From a virus: a DNA stretch of 34,824 nt. The position numbers and the translations under genes were made by a program. The stretch lies in the IMG/VR virus record IMGVR_UViG_3300022200_000176, positions 1-34,824 of that record; one strand, written 5' to 3'. Numbering within the stretch: the first letter of the stretch is position 1; each line of letters starts with the position of its first letter. The notes beneath the pieces are model-generated. The model was not told where the DNA came from. It did no database searches and worked only from the letters and a program-made list of their open reading frames with translations. Positions 32,201 to 34,824 of this stretch are shown piece after piece.

Positions 32201-32362
32201 CTAGAATTTGATTTCCTCAACATCCCGAACGTCGAAATGATAGTCCTTACCCTGATCATCTCGCGCCCAGAAAGAGCCGTATTCGTCAACGGGAGTGATG
32301 ACGTGAAAACTGAAACCGTGGATTATAACCTTGCTAGCGGTGTTGATCATTTCGGGGCTCAT
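32201..32362 (-). CDS. Small hypothetical phage protein, 53 aa
   Basis: A 53-residue frame beginning MSPEMINTASKV and ending in DVEEIKF, with AAAGGAG 7 bases before the ATG. Composition is about 46-50% GC, clearly richer than the neighbouring 89-residue protein gene. The content (FHVITPVDEYGSFWARDDQG) suggests a small beta-rich domain. It sits 11 bases after the next-upstream gene. Function unknown. Confidence 0.7.
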   Translation of the reverse strand: MSPEMINTASKVIIHGFSFHVITPVDEYGSFWARDDQGKDYHFDVRDVEEIKF

Positions 32363-32373
32363 TGGATTCTCCT

Positions 32374-32568
32374 TTACTTACTGGGCTTAAAACGTTCGAT
32401 AGCTTCTTCGTGAGTTTCACCTTCGAGCAAACCAATAAGAGCCAACTTATGATTGGAAGCGTGCCAATCAAAAATCAGATCGTGCATTTCACCGGATTTA
32501 ATAACGGACCGGCGATTGTAGCGATAATCGACGAGAATGCCCTGAGTTGAAACTTTAATGGTCGACAT
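32374..32568 (-). CDS. Small hypothetical phage protein, 64 aa
   Basis: A 64-residue protein, basic N-terminus (MSTIKVSTQGILVDYRYNRR) and a helical C-terminus (GLLEGETHEEAIERF). AAGGAG stands 9 bases before the ATG. First gene after the promoter at 32612-32641, so it is likely an early gene. No family recognised; moderately GC-rich. Confidence 0.65.
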   Translation of the reverse strand: MSTIKVSTQGILVDYRYNRRSVIKSGEMHDLIFDWHASNHKLALIGLLEGETHEEAIERFKPSK

Positions 32569-32611
32569 TTCTAAGCTCCTTGAGTAAAGGCTTTGTTTAA
32601 CTGATAGGTCT

Positions 32612-32641
32612 ATTATAAGGCTTTTAGGGGGTAATTGTAAA
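32612..32641 (-). promoter_or_regulatory. Sigma70-type early promoter
   Basis: On the minus strand TTTACA (32636-32641) and a perfect TATAAT (32612-32617) are 18 bases apart. Transcription would start near 32605, 37 bases upstream of the 64-residue protein gene. It matches host consensus at 11 of 12 positions and probably drives the unit ending at the terminator 31301-31331. Confidence 0.7.
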
Positions 32642-32706
32642 TAAAAACTAGGAATAATTTAAACTATTTCCAAAATAAGCTAAATTGTTTATTACCATAT
32701 ACATAA

Positions 32707-32735
32707 AGACGCGCTATACGTGTGTATAAGCGCGC
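32707..32735 (-). terminator. Imperfect GC-ended hairpin, possible terminator
   Basis: GCGCTTATAC and GTATAGCGC pair with one bulged base around a 4-base loop, flanked by more G/C. The following minus-strand sequence TCTTTATGT is only weakly U-rich. It lies between two TATAAT boxes and would separate the upstream gene set from the promoter at 32612-32641. Confidence 0.4.
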
Positions 32736-32813
32736 CAATATTTGTTAAGGCTATTATATGGGGCCTCTTATTTAAATTGAGTACAGAACGTGTAATAGCG
32801 TGATACAAGTAAA

Positions 32814-33005
32814 TTATAAGGCTTTCCACTCACACCATTCACCAATAGTTCCCAGCCCTTGGAGCCTTGCCTCCCCCTTGGGCCTAACCCATAGTTTACC
32901 ATTTAGGTGCTTAATGATTTCAACCTCAGTTTTCCAGTCATAAATTGTATCTCTAAGCATATATCTTCCAGCTTCTGTCGGCTTTTCTTTTGTCCATTGT
33001 TTCAT
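32814..33005 (-). CDS. Small hypothetical phage protein, 63 aa
   Basis: A 63-residue protein of the type WTKEKPTEAGRYMLRD...GEWCEWKAL, resembling small phage proteins with a W...KPTEPG.Y pattern (often called DUF551-like; from memory). Its start overlaps the stop of the RNase H-like gene as ATGA. The stop codon lies inside a TATAAT sequence on the same strand. Function unknown; the tryptophan-rich fold is beta-rich. Confidence 0.65.
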   Translation of the reverse strand: MKQWTKEKPTEAGRYMLRDTIYDWKTEVEIIKHLNGKLWVRPKGEARLQGLGTIGEWCEWKAL

Positions 33006-33559
33006 TTTATACCCTTCTTTCTTTTTCCAAAAGGTCTTCCCCTTGCAGGTTTGGTTCCTCTTGTGTGACGATCAGCAACGATGCTGGCAACGAATGCATG
33101 AGGCTTTGTTTTGCAAACCCAACCCATTGATTCAATCCAGCCCTTAACGGCATCATGAACTTCGTGAGACTTGTTCTCTTTATTCTTCCCAGCATAAGAG
33201 TTCACATCAGCATGAACCTCAAATGGAATATCCAATTCCGAAAAAAGTGGCTCCATTTTTTGTCCAAGCTTTATTGCTAACTCTGCTTCACGAAGAAGTC
33301 TTTGTTGACGATTATTATATCTACGCTCAATATGACGAACATAAAAAACCCGTCCACCTTTACCAGAAGCACAATCATCGTAATGATGAATAGCAACACA
33401 CTGAACAAATGATGTTCCTCTTTGTCCAAGGTTCTGACCATCAACACCAATGTATGCTATAACGGCACCACCAGCATCGAGTGCTAATTGGTTTTCTTCA
33501 CGAATAGCTTCGTAAATGTCCTCAATAGGAATTCCTTCAAGTGTTTTCCAGTCTGCCAT
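33002..33559 (-). CDS. RNase H-like protein of the YkuK/DUF458 type
   Basis: A 185-residue protein. IAYIGVDGQNLG (D40), KGGRVFYVRHIERR, the REAELA helix (E91), HADVNSYAG (D118) and a C-terminal part with VKGWIESMGWVCKTKP and VASIVADRHTRG (D163) follow the pattern of Bacillus YkuK (DUF458), predicted RNase H-fold proteins. The acidic residues at each strand end are kept. The family's biochemical activity is not established to my knowledge; nucleic-acid cleavage or binding is inferred from the fold. The C-terminus is strongly basic (RGRPFGKRKKGIK). It is joined by overlap to the 63- and 76-residue protein genes. Confidence 0.72.
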   Translation of the reverse strand: MADWKTLEGIPIEDIYEAIREENQLALDAGGAVIAYIGVDGQNLGQRGTSFVQCVAIHHYDDCASGKGGRVFYVRHIERRYNNRQQRLLREAELAIKLGQKMEPLFSELDIPFEVHADVNSYAGKNKENKSHEVHDAVKGWIESMGWVCKTKPHAFVASIVADRHTRGTKPARGRPFGKRKKGIK

Positions 33560-33789
33560 TATTCAACTCTCTCTAAGTTAACTCCATAATCATGAAATAG
33601 ATCCATGAGATCAAAAAGCATTTTCTCATACATTAAACAAGTTTCTTCGTCCCCATGGTCAGCATTATTTCTGTAATTGTTTTTAATATTCCACAATACA
33701 TGCCACATACCCCATGCCATATCATGAACGGCAATTGAAGATTTTTCATTTGGATCCGTTGGGTCGAACTCATAAATAATTTTAGCCAT
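33559..33789 (-). CDS. Small hypothetical phage protein, 76 aa
   Basis: A 76-residue acidic helical protein with many aromatic residues (MAWGMWHVLWNIKNNYR) and an acidic C-terminus (LMDLFHDYGVNLERVE). GGGAG lies about 9 bases upstream. The stop and the RNase H-like start share one base. No family recognised. Confidence 0.7.
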   Translation of the reverse strand: MAKIIYEFDPTDPNEKSSIAVHDMAWGMWHVLWNIKNNYRNNADHGDEETCLMYEKMLFDLMDLFHDYGVNLERVE

Positions 33790-33801
33790 TATTTTCTCCC
33801 T

Positions 33802-34158
33802 TTAAAAATGCCCACATCCATCGCCATCAATGGTAGGATCATCGGCGTCCTCCTTCGGCAGATTGGGCTTCCCCGTGATAATGGTGTCGTAGACACATGA
33901 CGGCATGATATGGTCCATGAAATAGCGGTCGCTATATAGTCCTGATCCATCAGTCCACATCATCGAATCTGGGGTTACGCTGATGTACCTCCATATCTTT
34001 GGCTTCTGTACCAACACTCTCCACGCCGGTGGCTCCGGGTCCGTCTTGTCAGACACCACTGGAATGACGATTTCGCGCATGGCCCATGCCAAAACCAATA
34101 CGGCGAGCAGCTGGGCGAGCGCTATCCAGTAAAGCGGGTGTGATTTAATCTTGGCCAT
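33802..34158 (-). CDS. Single-pass membrane protein, GC-rich
   Basis: A 118-residue protein with a membrane segment at about 9-26 (LYWIALAQLLAVLVLAWA) after a short basic start, predicting a cytoplasmic N-terminus and an external C-terminal domain of 90 residues with C88 and C115. There is no lipobox. Composition is about 55% GC, against about 30% in the sigma gene, so it was probably acquired from a different source. It overlaps the coiled-coil gene by 14 bases. Function unknown. Confidence 0.65.
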   Translation of the reverse strand: MAKIKSHPLYWIALAQLLAVLVLAWAMREIVIPVVSDKTDPEPPAWRVLVQKPKIWRYISVTPDSMMWTDGSGLYSDRYFMDHIMPSCVYDTIITGKPNLPKEDADDPTIDGDGCGHF

Positions 34159-34561
34159 CGCCGCCCTCCTTCGGCATGACGACTACGGTGACGGGTTGAT
34201 CTGGCATCAGCGGAACCTCTGTAACGGTAAGCCATGATGAGTTGTCCTGCATATACACCCGCCCCTCCACCACAGCCAACGGCTTGCGGGTGTCGGAGAG
34301 GATGGCCTTCAGGCCCATCATTGTACGCCTGGGGATGTAGTACATATTTCCATCGGAAAACTCCTTTATCTGCGCCACCCTGGCCTCAAGTTCGGCAATA
34401 CGCTTTTCGTATTCAATTTCTTTCCCACGAAATTCCATCACAACCTTATCATTGTCATCAATACTCTTTCCAATGATAATAGCTTGCTGTTTAATTTCAT
34501 CTTCAAGTTCTGAAATGCGGGCCTTTAAATCCCCAACCCCGTGGTCATCATAATGGTTCAT
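34145..34561 (-). CDS. Coiled-coil protein, chimeric base composition
   Basis: A 138-residue protein. Residues 8-70 are a charged heptad-like coiled coil (ISELEDEIKQQ..., IAELEARVAQI). Residues 70-138 are a small beta-rich domain ending in VTVVVMPKEGG. The first 120 bases are AT-rich like the phage average, while the rest is about 55% GC, so the gene looks like a recombination product. Its start shares one base with the previous stop. It is encoded with the membrane protein downstream; an interaction is possible but not shown. Confidence 0.65.
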   Translation of the reverse strand: MNHYDDHGVGDLKARISELEDEIKQQAIIIGKSIDDNDKVVMEFRGKEIEYEKRIAELEARVAQIKEFSDGNMYYIPRRTMMGLKAILSDTRKPLAVVEGRVYMQDNSSWLTVTEVPLMPDQPVTVVVMPKEGGDGQD

Positions 34562-34695
34562 TATTCAATCCCTTCAAAAACAACAATGATTTGTTTAACC
34601 TTCAAATACTTTTCGGAGAAGTCAACATCAATAGGAAGTCTTAATGATCCCATATCGTAATCTGTAAAATCCCTATTTCCACTATCACGTTTCAC
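34561..34695 (-). CDS. Small hypothetical protein, 44 aa, GTG start
   Basis: A 44-codon frame from GTG at 34695 (start uncertain), with LRLPIDVDFSEKYLKVKQII and a VFEGIE end. Its stop overlaps the next ATG as TAATG, and its GTG overlaps the previous stop by one base. No good ribosome binding site precedes the GTG; an ATG at codon 15 is the alternative. Confidence 0.5.
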   Translation of the reverse strand: MKRDSGNRDFTDYDMGSLRLPIDVDFSEKYLKVKQIIVVFEGIE

Positions 34696-34769
34696 TAATC
34701 TTCATTATACGACATTGCTAAAAGAATGTATACAATTATTATCATAATAATAACTTTAATTAAAATCAT
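34695..34769 (-). CDS. Possible 24-residue membrane peptide
   Basis: A tiny frame MILIKVIIMIIIVYILLAMS plus four residues, almost entirely hydrophobic. GAGGA lies 13 bases before the ATG and the frame starts 2 bases after an upstream stop. It fits a single transmembrane helix, but AT-rich codons (ATA/ATT) can give such strings by chance. Confidence 0.35.
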   Translation of the reverse strand: MILIKVIIMIIIVYILLAMSYNED

Positions 34770-34771
34770 CG

Positions 34772-34824
34772 TTAATATAATTCCTCATCTGATTTATATA
34801 AATCTTTAAGTGTTACTTCAATCC
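34772..34824 (-). CDS. C-terminal end of a gene entering from the right (partial)
   Basis: The last 16 codons of an open frame (IEVTLKDLYKSDEELY) ending in TAA at 34772-34774, two bases before the next small frame. Too short to identify. Confidence 0.45.
   Translation of the reverse strand, partial: IEVTLKDLYKSDEELY

Noticed and set aside
33802-34561. Overlapping membrane protein and coiled-coil genes as a spanin pair
   Set aside because: Neither has a lipobox, and the order and domain content do not match inner and outer spanins.
1-34824. tRNA genes, CRISPR arrays, insertion sequences, integrase
   Set aside because: No cloverleaf-like sequence, regularly spaced repeats, transposase or recombinase motifs were seen in the gaps or genes.

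Overview
The window is part of the genome of a large AT-rich tailed phage with a T4-like contractile tail. Almost every supported gene is on the minus strand, genes overlap or abut (many ATGA or TAATG junctions), and most starts have a clear Shine-Dalgarno sequence. The T4 relationship rests on a gp25-like protein, a gp6-like baseplate wedge protein, a gp5-type OB-fold protein, a gp7/gpI-like wedge protein, a gp55-like late sigma factor, and Mre11/Rad50 (gp47/gp46) functions. The host is inferred to be a Gram-negative bacterium that uses Shine-Dalgarno initiation, because one phage gene has a classical lipoprotein signal for the outer membrane.

Layout, read in the direction of transcription (right to left): (1) 34824-32814, small early-type genes, some much richer in GC than the rest, including a YkuK-like RNase H fold protein. 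(2) 32813-31380, a promoter-bearing gap and four small genes, the last a PD-(D/E)XK-like nuclease candidate, closed by a terminator at 31301-31331. (3) 31279-28799, a HAD phosphatase and two glycosyltransferases. (4) 28732-24198, the late sigma factor, then small virion genes and the baseplate genes (OB-fold hub, gp25, gp6). (5) 24198-21665, a run of small charged helical proteins with shared short N-terminal motifs, possibly internal head proteins, closed by a strong terminator. (6) 21496-15287, a 2069-residue predicted lipoprotein with glycoside-hydrolase-like, beta-propeller and carbohydrate-binding-like regions. (7) 15217-3581, seven structural genes including the gp7/gpI-like protein and two copies of a small-protein plus fibre-protein cassette, closed by a terminator at 3538-3577. 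(8) 3580-3202, a non-coding region with palindromes. (9) 3201-1, a recombination/replication operon: RuvC-like resolvase, DnaG-type primase, and a single reading frame joining SbcD/Mre11 to SbcC/Rad50, which runs off the window.

The strongest unusual observations are the one-chain Mre11-Rad50 fusion, the giant phage-encoded lipoprotein inside the tail gene cluster, the duplicated fibre cassette, and the cluster of small proteins with recurring short motifs next to (L/I)-(Q/N)-E sites. No tRNA, CRISPR array, integrase or transposase was recognised.
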